Source: Tritrichomonas musculus
Lineage: Eukaryota > Parabasalia > Tritrichomonadida > Tritrichomonadidae
DNA length: 64,000 nt
Direction: 5' to 3'
Assembly (NCBI GenBank): GCA_039105265.1
Contig: JAPFFF010000008.1
Span: 4,588,001-4,652,000 of the forward strand
The position numbers and the translations under genes were made by a program. Numbering within the stretch: position 1 is the first letter of the stretch; every line of letters starts with the position of its first letter. Positions 32,801-43,978 of the stretch are shown in pieces. The notes under the pieces are model-generated. The model searched no databases. It was not told where the DNA came from and was given only the letters and a program-made list of their open reading frames with translations.

Positions 32801-35457
32801 AACTACAAGATTATCAACAAAGCAAATACAAGATTATCAACAAAGAAACTCCAAGATGATCAACAAAACAACTACAAGATGATCTACAAAGAAACTACAA
32901 GATGATCAACAAAACAACTACAAGATGATCAACAAAACAAATCCAAGATGATCAACAAAACAAATCCAAGATAATCAACAAAGAAACTCCAAGATGATCA
33001 ACAAAACAACTACAAGATGATCTACAAAGAAACTACAAGATGATCAACAAAACAAATACAAGATTATCAACAAAACAACTACAAGATGATCAACAAAACA
33101 AATCCAAGATAATCAACAAAGAAACTCCAAGATGATCAACAAAACAACTACAAGATTATCAACAAAGCAACTCCAAGATGATCAACAAAGAAACTACAAG
33201 ATGATCAACAAAACAACTACAAGATGATCAACAAAACAAATCCAAGATGATCAACAAAGAAACTCCAAGATGATCAACAAAGCAACTACAAGATTATCAA
33301 CAAAGCAAATACAAGATTATCAACAAAGAAACTCCAAGATGATCAACAAAACAACTACAAGATGATCAACAAAGAAACTACAAGATGATCAACAAAACAA
33401 CTACAAGATGATCAACAAAACAAATCCAAGATGATCAACAAAGAAACTCCAAGATGATCAACAAAGCAACTACAAGATTATCAACAAAGCAAATACAAGA
33501 TTATCAACAAAGAAACTCCAAGATGATCAACAAAACAACTACAAGATGATCTACAAAGAAACTACAAGATGATCAACAAAACAACTACAAGATTATCAAC
33601 AAAACAACTACAAGATGATCAACAAAACAAATCCAAGATGATCAACAAAGAAACTCCAAGATGATCAACAAAACAACTACAAGATTATCAACAAAGCAAA
33701 TACAAGATTATCAACAAAGAAACTCCAAGATGATCAACAAAACAACTACAAGATGATCTACAAAGAAACTACAAGATGATCAACAAAACAACTACAAGAT
33801 GATCAACAAAACAAATCCAAGATGATCAACAAAGAAACTCCAAGATGATCAACAAAACAACTACAAGATTATCAACAAAACAACTACAAGATTATCAACA
33901 AAACAACTCCAAGATAATATACAAAACAACTACAGGATTATCAACAAAGAAACTCCAAGATGATCAACAAAGAAACTCCAAGATGATCAACAAAACAACT
34001 ACAAGATTATCAACAAAGCAAATACAAGATTATCAACAAAGAAACTCCAAGATGATCAACAAAACAACTACAAGATGATCTACAAAGAAACTACAAGATG
34101 ATCAACAAAACAACTACAAGATGATCAACAAAACAAATCCAAGATGATCAACAAAGAAACTCCAAGATGATCAACAAAACAACTACAAGATTATCAACAA
34201 AACAACTACAAGATTATCAACAAAACAACTCCAAGATAATATACAAAACAACTACAGGATTATCAACAAAGAAACTCCAAGATGATCAACAAAGAAACTC
34301 CAAGATGATCAACAAAACAACTACAAGATTATCAACAAAGCAAATACAAGATTATCAACAAAGAAACTCCAAGATGATCAACAAAACAACTACAAGATGA
34401 TCTACAAAGAAACTACAAGATGATCAACAAAACAAATACAAGATTATCAACAAAACAACTACAAGATGATCAACAAAACAAATCCAAGATAATCAACAAA
34501 GAAACTCCAAGATGATCAACAAAACAACTACAAGATTATCAACAAAGCAACTCCAAGATGATCAACAAAGAAACTACAAGATGATCAACAAAACAACTAC
34601 AAGATGATCAACAAAACAAATCCAAGATGATCAACAAAGAAACTCCAAGATGATCAACAAAGCAACTACAAGATTATCAACAAAACAACTCCAAGATGAT
34701 CAACAAAACAACTACAAGATGATCAACAAAGAAACTACAAGATAATCAACAAAACAACTCCAAGAAGATCAACAAAACAACTACAAGATGATCAACAAAA
34801 CAACTTCAAGATGATCAACAAAACAACTACAAGATGATCAACAAAGCAACTCCAAGATGATCAACAAAGAAACTCCAAGATGATCAACAAAACAACTACA
34901 AGATGATCAACAAAACAACTACAAGATGATCAACAAAACAACTACAAGAAGATCAACAAAACAAATACAAGATGATCAACAAAGCAACTACAAGATGATC
35001 AACAAAGCAACTCCAAGATGATCAACAAAGAAACTACAAGATGATCAACAAAACAACTACAAGATGATCTACAAAACAAATCCAAGATGATCAACAAAGA
35101 AACTCCAAGATGATCAACAAAGCAACTGCAAGATTATCAACAAAACAACTCCAAGATGATCAACAAAGCAACTACAAGATGATCAACAAAGAAACTACAA
35201 GATAATCAACAAAACAACTCCAAGAAGATCAACAAAACAACTACAAGATGATCAACAAAACAACTTCAAGATGATCAACAAAACAACTACAAGATGATCA
35301 ACAAAGCAACTCCAAGATGATCAACAAAGAAACTCCAAGATGATCAACAAAACAACTACAAGATGATCAACAAAACAACTACAAGATGATCAACAAAACA
35401 ACTCCAAGATTATCAACAAAGAAACTCCAAGATGATCAACAAAACAACTCCAAGATC
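20871..35457 (+). repeat. 14.6-kb minisatellite, 23-bp unit, ~630 copies
   Basis: The consensus unit is AAGATKATCAACAAARMAA followed by MTMC (K = T/G, M = A/C, R = A/G). About 13 of 23 bases are A on this strand, and G is rare. Variation is confined to a few positions (GATTATC, GATGATC, GATAATC or AAGATC core; AAAAC, AAAGC or AAAGA; ACTAC or ACTCC), plus a marker variant GATAATATACAAAA...ACAGG that recurs 13 times. Between 22,311 and 30,016 I counted spacings of 24, 52, 52, 24, 70, 78, 24 and 11 units between successive markers, so longer blocks have been duplicated as higher-order repeats. A few short deletions break the phase near 31,466, 31,567 and 32,185. Because 23 is not a multiple of three, any translation cycles through all frames and meets TGA in GATGATC units; the repeated 77-codon frames are by-products. 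Confidence 0.97.
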
Positions 35458-36395
35458 AGTAATAATCCATTTCAGCTAGTAATCATTCACAATTGTTTGG
35501 CTCCATTAGTTTAGGACATTAACAAATTATTAAAATTACATAAAAAATTCATCTCTATTTCTTTTATTATTAATTTTTTTTTATAGTTTTTGCTAATAAG
35601 CTTATTTTGAGAGCGTTACCCTTTTTAATTCTTACGTTTTCTCATTCTTTATTAATTATAATCAACTTCATTAATATAATCTTAATCATTTTATATTTCG
35701 TGTAAGTATAATATATTGAGGTATGCTGGGCTTAGTAATGCAATATTTCCCATTAAAATGGGTTTTCTTGAAAAAATTGTAGAAAACAAAAAAAAAAAAT
35801 ATTTTATGTAGAATGCAAAAAATTATGCCGTAGTTTATTATATAGTGGAAAAGTATAATTTTGGAAATAATTCGTATTTCTAAAGTATTAGCTGAAAAAA
35901 TCTATTACATCTTCGAAAAAATCGATTTTATTGCATATTTTTTTAGGTCGATTTTGGTATTTTAATTAATGGTTATTATCATTATATTATATATGGAGAA
36001 TTGAGCTTAATTTATAAGATTTACTATTGAATTCTTTTCTTTTCCTAATTATATATGAAGATGAAACTTCGTATATATATTGTAATTTTTATTTATGAAA
36101 CATTGTGAAGAGGATAAACGATATTGATAAAGCGTTATTTGAATTATTGAAATACAACAAATTTTAGGTTCATGAATTTGTCTATAATTTGGCGTAGCAA
36201 TTCTTTGTTGGGTTGGTATTAATATGTATCAGGCTTATTGTGTAAACATAAAAGAGGAACGAATAAGTTCAACACTAAAATAAAAATGAAAAAATAAACG
36301 TTCTCCCAATCCCAAAATTGAATTTATTTGAATGTATAAACAAAAAGTTTACTGCAAAATTATGTGGCAGGAGGGTATCTTAATAAATAATTTAT

Positions 36396-37217
36396 TTAAG
36401 GTAAAAATGCCATACGTTAAAAATTGAGAAAGAGTACGTTAAAAATTTAAGAAAAGCACCCTCCCAGAAAAAGTTTTAATTTCAATATATGTCAGATTTG
36501 AATTTCTGAACTTTATAAAATATTTTTATATTCAATTTGAAACGAAAATTTTAATAATTAAATTTTTCAATTATAAATTTGGTTTATCAACTTTTTCAAT
36601 TAATATTTGAACAAAAAAGAGTTTTAGATTTATATTCGAATTATTATAAAGAAGAGAAAGATTATGTAATTTATATTAAATTTCAAAATATAATATCAAT
36701 AATTATCACAAAAATTTTACTAAATTATAAAAAAAGTAGTAATAGAAAAAATAAATATACAATGAATTTAATAAGATTCGTTTCTTCTTATAAAATATTG
36801 ATTTGATGTCTATGAAAAATGGGATATTGCCATTAAAATTAATTTTTTTATCGTTTTCGTAATATTTTAATAATATTATTTGTTAAAAACTGTAAACAAA
36901 GAGAAATTCTGTCGCATGTATGATGAAAACTCCTTACCAATTTGTCTCCATCAATAATATAACAAATTTTTTTTTGATGAGATATAATTGGAAAGCATAA
37001 AATATTAAATTGATTTACGTCCATGTAGTCAGCAAATTCAATGTAATCAAAACAAATTGGGCCTTTTTGGGAGTGGAATTAAAAGGATTTGTTAATAAAA
37101 AATGTATTCTTTAATGAAAACAAAAAATAGAAAAGAAAATAATTTTACTTAACATGTCACAAAAAATAGTGTCAGAAAATAAAAGCGGTTGCTTAACGTA
37201 TGGCATTTTTACCTTAA
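36396..37217. mobile_element. 822-bp MITE with 25-bp inverted ends
   Basis: TTAAGGTAAAAATGCCATAC at 36,396 is repeated in reverse complement ending at 37,217, with about 25 matching bases. Flanks TAATTTAT and TAATTATA are similar but not identical, so the target duplication is unresolved. No coding capacity is seen; a 75-codon frame inside has no recognisable motif. It lies between the pogo-type unit and the Tc1-like element. Confidence 0.65.
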
Positions 37218-37620
37218 TAATTATAATATATAATTTATATATTTTATATCAAATATTATAAAATGTAATGGTTGAAATAAAGACTTTAATTAATAGAGGG
37301 TTTTCCAAAAAAAAAAAGCTTGTTCAAAACTAATCTTTTTTCCGAAAACTCGATGATAATAAACTTAATTTTTTAATGTTCGTTCTTTTCAATTTTGATA
37401 AGATAACCGCTTTTTTATTTTATTTTTTTATCAAATTTATATCCGAAATTTTTTTTGAATAAATTTTCATAATTTTTTTAAATGTGTTTTATCAAAATAG
37501 TTTGATATCGCTTTCTTAAAATTTTGATAGAAATAGAAAATAATTGAAACAAATTCATTCAATTTTTTTTTCCATGAAAAAACCCGAAATTTATTGAAAT
37601 TTTTGAATGCTATTTTTGAT

Positions 37621-38706
37621 ATGAGAAGAGCTTTAACAGAGCAAGAAAAAATACGAATAATCGAATTGGTTCATGAATATGGTCATCAATGGAAACTTAT
37701 TGGTTCAATTATCGATCGTCCTTTTTCAACATGCAAATCTTTCTATGATTCCTATTGCAAAAATGGAACACTTTTTCCACGATTAGGACGCCCTCCTGAA
37801 ATTACTAGGGATATTGAAAACGGAGTTATAGGATCAATCCAATCCGATGGTTTACAAAAACTTTCAAATATTTCAAAAGATTTTGACATTCCTGAAAGTA
37901 CAGCTCGCAAAATTTTGATTCAAAATAACATCAATTATTATGAAAAAACTCCAATAACTGGATTAAAACCTGATCAAAAAATAAACCGTATCAATTTTTG
38001 CAGTTATTTTATGCAATTCAACTATAAAAATTTACCCAAAATCATTTTTACAGATGAATCATTCGTTCAAAATTATTCAAAAAGAGATGGTATATGGCGA
38101 ATCCGAGGGTTCCATCCTCCCGAATCATACTACGAAAGAGAATTGCACCCCACATCGGTTATGATTTGGGGAGGAATTGGACCCCTCGGATATCGAACAA
38201 AGCTACTCAATTTTTCTCAGAAAGTAAATGCGGAATATTATTGCAGATCATTATTTTCAAACGGTGTTTTTACTGATTTAAACTTTCATTTTGGAAGAAA
38301 TTGGGTCTGGCAGGAGGACAATGCTCCTCCTCACCGGGCCAAATATACAAAGAATTTCCTTTCAAATATTGTTCCTGCAAAAATAACTTGGCCAGCCGTA
38401 TCGCCCGATCTTTCATGCATAGAGCATGTATGGAATTACTTAAAAAATGACATTCCTTCAATTAAATATTTTTCCAAAGATGCACTTTTTCATGCATTAG
38501 AAATTTCTTGGAATTCAATTCCAAATCAATTGATCCACAATTACTATTCAAGCTTTTTAGCAAGAGTTATTGAATGCTACAGAATAAATGGCGATAGCTT
38601 AAATGGACATTGGTCTGAAGTGAAAGAGATCCACGATCAATATCGCACTCAATTGTACTCAATTAGAAATTCAGTTAATGGATTGTATTCAATTATTGAA
38701 TTATGA
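37621..38706 (+). CDS. Tc1-like DD34E transposase, intact frame
   Basis: 361 residues from ATG 37621; nine codons of open frame precede it but no ATG. N-terminal paired-type helix-turn-helix domains run from about 5 to 110, with LGRPPEIT as the GRPR-like linker. The catalytic core shows FTDES (first Asp), QEDNAPPH (second Asp) and SPDLSCIEHVW (Glu), with 34 residues between the second Asp and the Glu: a DD34E Tc1 signature, not the DD34D of mariner (the Trichomonas vaginalis element Tvmar1 is of the mariner type). The W-G-G-I-G motif is also present. The frame is uninterrupted and its element has nearly identical ends, so recent activity is plausible. Confidence 0.92.
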   Translation: MRRALTEQEKIRIIELVHEYGHQWKLIGSIIDRPFSTCKSFYDSYCKNGTLFPRLGRPPEITRDIENGVIGSIQSDGLQKLSNISKDFDIPESTARKILIQNNINYYEKTPITGLKPDQKINRINFCSYFMQFNYKNLPKIIFTDESFVQNYSKRDGIWRIRGFHPPESYYERELHPTSVMIWGGIGPLGYRTKLLNFSQKVNAEYYCRSLFSNGVFTDLNFHFGRNWVWQEDNAPPHRAKYTKNFLSNIVPAKITWPAVSPDLSCIEHVWNYLKNDIPSIKYFSKDALFHALEISWNSIPNQLIHNYYSSFLARVIECYRINGDSLNGHWSEVKEIHDQYRTQLYSIRNSVNGLYSIIEL

Positions 38707-41214
38707 CGATCATATTTTCTTTATTATCGAACTTTTTGATAACATTTTTCAGAGATATGGGTAAATTTTTAATTTTCAGCTTCATAAATTTTTTTTTTTA
38801 TTTTTATCTAACTTTTATTTTTTTTAATTTATTTTTCTTTTCTTTATACTTATAGTATAAAACTGAAAAGTGAGAAATTAATTTTTTATAAAGCATTTGG
38901 GCCATTTTTTAACAAGATAAATATATGAAATAATTGAGAGGGAAATTCAGAAGTGCGGGGACTAAAATAACGTATTTTGTCTATTTAATATTTTGCTTTT
39001 ATTTCCTTTAATATTTTATATCTCAATAATTTTATTATATGTTTATTTTAAACATTTATTGTATTATATGAAATACTTATTGTTTTGATTATTTGTTCAA
39101 AGGGAAAGAAGTTACATAATGGCCAAAAAACATTAAATATATATAAATATCTTAATGAAAAAATATTTTTAATTCATAATTATCGTATATTTAACTAATA
39201 AATATAATATTAATATTTAATAATTATTTGTATAAAATAAAACAATTTTTTTCATGAAAAAAAATAAAATTTATAAAAAATTGTATTTTACAACTCATTT
39301 TTTGGAATGGTTGTTTAATTCTCAAGGGATAACTATATATCAATTTATAGGATAATTAATATATATCACAATAAATATATGAAAATAAAAAACGACTCGT
39401 CAGGCGTAGCTGCGTTTTAACCTTTAATTTTTTTTTAAAAAAATTAAATTTTTGAATGAAAAAAATAATTGGCATAAATCTTTTTCAAGGATTTTTTTAA
39501 TATGTCAAAAACTTTTTGACTATTTCCGGTTGGATATTTGACTATTTCCGGTTCATATTGAATTTTTTTTTAATTGCTTTTTTTTTCAAGAAGGAAATTA
39601 AAGCATGCAAAATATTTTTTGATAAATTATATATTAAAATATGCATTATTCCAACAGTCATCTTTTAAATTGCTCGGTTAAAAACAAAGAAAATTCTTTT
39701 TTTACTGAGATAAATTAGTTTTAATTTATAATAAAAATACAAAGATTACAACATATTCATTAATTTCTCCCAACAATCTCTTATTTAAACCAATTATGGT
39801 AAATAAATAAATCATCAGCGCATATCTTAAGGCATTTTTAAAAGATTTCATTGAGAATATTTAATATCAGATTTTAGCAATTCATGTTTTCAAGAGTAGA
39901 AAAAGTTTCAAAAGATAAATCATATTATATTATGCAAAAATCATTCTTCATTTTACACATTTATCATTTAATTCATAGAAATTTAAAATGATATTATTAC
40001 AAGATCGATTGAATTAATTTTTTTATTAAACATTTTCATATAATAAAGATGCATTTAATATTTTATGACTTTTTTTATGCAAAAACATGAAAAATATTTG
40101 ATGAATTTTTTTTATAAATTTCAATGGTTTACGAAAATTAATAAAAATACTCATAAAACTCCACCTGACGAGCAAAACTCTTTCATTAAATATTTTTTAT
40201 ATAATATGGAATATACTTAATAAAATATATTAATATAAAGAATTTCTAAAAAAATTTTTAGTACCCGTACCTCTGGAAATTCTTTTTTTTTCAAAAATTG
40301 GTCTGTTTTCCGAAATTTTTATTTTTTGCCTATCTCGAACTTTTTTGCTAAAAAAATGGGATTTTAACGAAAAAAGAGATATTTTATGCAAAAAAAATTA
40401 TTTTATTAGTAAAAAAATATAAGTGGTAAATAAATTTATGACATTACAATAAAACAAAAACTAGCAATAATTGAGATACCAAAAATACAATCTACAATTA
40501 TGATAATGTTATATCAAATATATTCTGCAATTTATGCTTATAAATAATTATATCGTATAGAAAGGCAGAAACTAATCTACATGTTTAGCTGATTCCCATC
40601 TTTTATAATTTAATATAATTTTTGATGAGTGTTGAATTTGTTAACTTTATAAAAATTTTTGTAGAGATTCGTGGGTATATATGTGCGGGTAGACGATCAA
40701 AATACGTTATTTTAATGATTAAAAAATATCTTTAAAAATGTAAAATTACTGAATTACTTTATAATAATATGTGAAAATAGATGAATAATATAGATATAAA
40801 TGCATGTCATAATATATATTTTTTTTTTAATTGAAAAAAATTCTGAGAATAAAATTTTGGTTTCTTTATCTTTAAATTAGATAATTTTTTCTTTATAAAT
40901 AATCATATAATAGCATTTAATTTTGATATAGTTACTATATTCATTTTTATTTTTTGTTAAAATAAAAAACTATATCAATAACTTTATTTTTTTTTATCTT
41001 TAAAACTTTTCAATGTATTTAATAATAAGTATCTGTATCCTATTATTTTTGGAGCAAAAATAAATTTAAAAAGTTAATATATTATTAATATATTTTATTA
41101 AATTTTATTATTAAATAAATATTATAATTAATTATATATTTAATAATAATTATCTTAATTTTTTTTCAATCTTATAAGAATATTTTTAAATTCTTAATTT
41201 TTAAATTAATTGTA

Positions 41215-42820
41215 TTAATATCTCACTATTTAGCATTTTTTATTATGATAACAAATGCATATTTATATTTTAAATCTCTATTTAAATTAAATATAAAAGT
41301 TGGAACGTGATCCATTCTACAGTTTTTGTTTTTGTGGACATTCTTTATTTTCACCTTCTTTTTTGTTATTTTAATTTAATTATATGTATAAAATTTCATA
41401 TATTTTAATCATATCTTAATATCTAACATTTTTTATTATAATAACAAATAAATATTTATCTTTTAAATTATATTTAACGTTAAGTATTAAAGTTGGAACG
41501 TGATCCATTCTACAGTTTTTGTTTTTGTGGACATTCTTTATTTTCACCTTCTTTTTTGTTATTTTAATTTAATTATATGTATAAAATTTCATATATTTTA
41601 ATCATATCTTAATATCTAACATTTTTTATTAATAACAAATAAATATTTATCTTTTAAATTATATTTAACGTTAAGTATTAAAGTTGGAACGTGATCCATT
41701 CTACAGTTTTTGTTTTTGTGGACATTCTTTATTTTCACCTTCTTTTTTGTTATTTTAATTTAATTATATAAGCTTGTAAAATATACCCAAATGTAAAAAA
41801 AAGACCTGGTCTTGGTGATTCTTTCTGGTCTTTTGGCGATTTTAATAAATCTTTTAAAAAGTTATTTCTTATGAATTATTAAATAAAATGATTAAATGAT
41901 ATTTGATTAAATAATAATTCAATTTACGAATCAACATTCAATAAATTCAATGAATTTATTTAATTACTCGGCTATATATATTCATAAAAATATAAATACT
42001 ATTAATATTTCAATGCATTATTTCAATGAATTATTTATTATTCGGCTATATATATTCATAAAAATATAAATACTATTAATATTTTAAATACATTTTATAT
42101 CGGTATATATTTAAAATATAAATGAAAAAAAATTATTTTCAATTGAAAAAATGCTATTATTGATTTTTTTATATATTTATATCTTATTTTTTTTTTTTAT
42201 TTTATATATGATATTTTGAAAGCTTTACAAATCACCATCGCCAAAAAAACCGTTTTGGTGATCTCCAAAATATATGTAAACTATTCAAAATTGAATACTG
42301 TCGCCAAAAGCCCAAGACCTGGGCTTTTGGTGAAATCGGTTATTTGGCTTTTCATCGTCAATATAAATGAGCTTTTTATTATTATTTTATATGATATATT
42401 ATACAAATCATACAATTATTTTGTAATATTCAAAAAATAACATTTTTTTACTGAGAAAATCTTATCGATTATTAATATGACTTTTGATAAAACTCATTTA
42501 ATTCCTCTTTCAAATAATTCAATGGTTTATGACAATAATAAATATTAATAAAATTTATTTGACAATAATATGGTTACATTTGGTGATTTTTAAAACCCAA
42601 AAAACGTTTATTTCACCAAATTTACAAGCTTAAATTATATGTATAAAATTTCATATATTTTAATCATATCTTAATATCTAACATTTTTTATTAATAACAA
42701 ATAAATATTTATCTTTTAAATTATATTTAACGTTAAGTATTAAAGTTGGAACGTGATCCGTTCTACAGTTTTTATTTTTTGCGTGTGTTTTCTTTTTTAC
42801 CCACACTTTTGTTATTTCAA
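41215..42820 (+). repeat. ~190-bp tandem repeat, four copies, split by a MITE
   Basis: The landmark AAAGTTGGAACGTGATCC occurs at about 41,297, 41,489, 41,680 and 42,743. The first three are spaced about 191 bp. The last gap is about 872 bp longer because the MITE at 41,769-42,632 is inserted in the third unit. Units are nearly identical except at the outer edges. Confidence 0.85.
41769..42632. mobile_element. 865-bp MITE family, copy 2 (inverted)
   Basis: It has the same terminal sequence as copy 1 (TAAGCTTGTAAA) and the same internal hairpins, in the opposite orientation. AATTATA flanks both sides (41,762-41,768 and 42,633-42,639). Neighbouring intact 190-bp repeat units show the unoccupied site as AATTTAATTATATGTA, proving that this is an insertion with a short target duplication. 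A hairpin pairing CCAAAAGCCCA with TGGGCTTTTGG lies near 42,305-42,331. Confidence 0.85.
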
Positions 42821-43029
42821 TTTTTGAAATAAGAGATTTTATATCAAATAGTTATAATATTTTAATAATTAGCTTATTTTTCATATTAATAACATAACAA
42901 TTATGTTTTATATTATATATTATATTTGAAATTAACATATTACCTCCTTTGACTTAAATATATATTGAAAAAATGATAATTTATAAAGGGAAGAAAACAT
43001 GCCTTTTTTTTTTATTAACTTAAATCCAA

Positions 43030-43296
43030 ATGAGCAAAGCAGGCTTTAATCCAAATATTTCAAGGTATAATGAAATTCAATGCACGAAAAGATGTAGAGG
43101 TTTCGATTCATTGAATCAATGTGTTCATGAACTTGCCAAATCACAGGTATCAAAAAATATTTTGGAAAAATACGATAAAAATGAAATTCCTGTTTCTGGT
43201 AGGTCCCATCCAGGGGGGTCCTGTTTTAGCGAAAAATGGGATATTGAAAATGACAAAACGATAGATTTAAATAGCATTTCACAAAGGTGTAGATAA
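43030..43296 (+). CDS. Short open frame of unknown function
   Basis: 88 codons from ATG to stop inside the Tc1-like element. Composition is less biased than the surrounding DNA and the product has six Cys, but I recognise no domain. It could be a gene fragment carried by an insertion or a chance frame. Confidence 0.2.
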   Translation: MSKAGFNPNISRYNEIQCTKRCRGFDSLNQCVHELAKSQVSKNILEKYDKNEIPVSGRSHPGGSCFSEKWDIENDKTIDLNSISQRCR

Positions 43297-43790
43297 TTAA
43301 TTCATCATAACATATAGTATAAAGGCTCAAATGTTCAAAAATTGAAGCATGGCATATTTATTACAAAAACAAAAAAAAAATTATTTTTTTTTCTTTTTAA
43401 TCACATACTAAATAAATTAATAATTACTATATGTATATTTTTTTATTTTTATTATTATTTTTTTATTTTTTTTTTATTTTTTATTTTTTTTTGATAAGAA
43501 AACGATCATTTTAAAGTCAATTTAGAGTATAAAATAAATAATAAATATCGTTATAAATATTCAGCAATAATCTATTTTTTTGTTATATATATTTATTTAT
43601 TGTGTGTTTTATAATTATATTAGAATATGAAAACATATTACAGAATATTTATAGCTACCCGCACATATGTGGGTATACATTATTTTTTGATTATTATTCA
43701 ATATATATTGAATAATTATATAACAACACAATCATATATAAACAGTAGAAAAAAATACATAGTAGATAAATAAAATAACATTTTTTAAAA

Positions 43791-43818
43791 AAAAGCATGA
43801 GTAGCTACTCATGCTTTT
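43791..43818. repeat. Perfect 28-bp palindrome
   Basis: AAAAGCATGA, then GTAGCTAC, then TCATGCTTTT: a perfect inverted repeat with no loop, 158 bp inside the right end of the Tc1-like element. It may be a cis element or the remains of a small insertion. Confidence 0.6.
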
Positions 43819-43978
43819 ATGAAAAAAAAAAAAATTCTCATAAAAATTGGATTTTCCGAAAAAAAACATTTTCCGAAAACCAGCCTGTTTTTGGAAAAAA
43901 AAGAATTTCTTATTATTGTTGAGTTTTCGGAAAAAAGGTTATTTTTGAGCAAGCTTTTTTTTTTTGGAAAACCCTCTA

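Larger units (their letters stand above)
18974..36375 (+). mobile_element. 17.4-kb pogo-type transposon carrying a giant minisatellite
   Basis: A 35-bp sequence at 18,974-19,008, beginning CCCTCCTGCCACATAATT, recurs as a perfect reverse complement at 36,341-36,375. Between these ends are a pogo/CENP-B-class transposase whose ATG is about 60 bp inside the left end, a terminator-like hairpin, a 65-bp duplication, the 14.6-kb 23-bp array, and a right arm (35,458-36,340) with no gene. No second copy of the end was seen between transposase and array, so the array belongs to the inside of this unit. The right end abuts TA as expected for the superfamily; the left end abuts TG, so the target duplication is not perfect. 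Perfect ends suggest a fairly recent insertion. Whether the array travelled with the element or grew after insertion cannot be told from one copy. Confidence 0.7.
40682..43665. mobile_element. Possible nested TA-flanked element (weak)
   Basis: TGTGCGGGTAG at 40,682 is mirrored exactly at 43,655-43,665 and both are bordered by TA. The match is only 11-12 bases, but G+C-rich words are rare here. If real, it would be a 3-kb element inside the Tc1-like transposon enclosing the 190-bp repeats. A related GTGCGGGGAC word lies near 38,953. Confidence 0.3.
37296..43976 (+). mobile_element. 6.7-kb Tc1-like transposon with nested insertions
   Basis: The left end starts GAGGGTTTTCC at 37,296 and the right end is its reverse complement at 43,976, both next to TA. 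The inverted ends match over 56 bp with three differences. The transposase lies at the left, about 325 bp in. The rest (38,707 to about 43,850) is AT-rich and without a clear gene, and contains a 190-bp tandem repeat, the second copy of the 865-bp MITE, a perfect palindrome, and short GC-containing inverted motifs near 39,388/40,165 and 40,682/43,665 that may be remains of other elements. Tc1 elements are normally 1.3-2 kb, so most of this length is probably later insertion. Confidence 0.8.

Noticed and set aside
20821-34400. Many 75-91 codon frames inside the 23-bp array with repeated KQLQDYQQ-like peptides
   Set aside because: A 23-bp unit shifts frame each repeat, so the same peptides appear from any A-rich start, and GATGATC units bring in-frame TGA. 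They are by-products of the repeat, not genes.
20871-35457. CRISPR-like array
   Set aside because: Units are contiguous with no unique spacers and no cas genes, in a eukaryotic context; this is a minisatellite.
36579-36806. 75-codon frame in the MITE at 36,396
   Set aside because: Low-complexity Ile/Lys/Tyr/Asn composition expected of AT-rich DNA, with no motif and no ATG at its start.
39388-40170. Possible small element bounded by CTCGTCAGGCG and its near reverse complement
   Set aside because: Only 11 bases match with one difference and no target duplication is visible; too weak to call.
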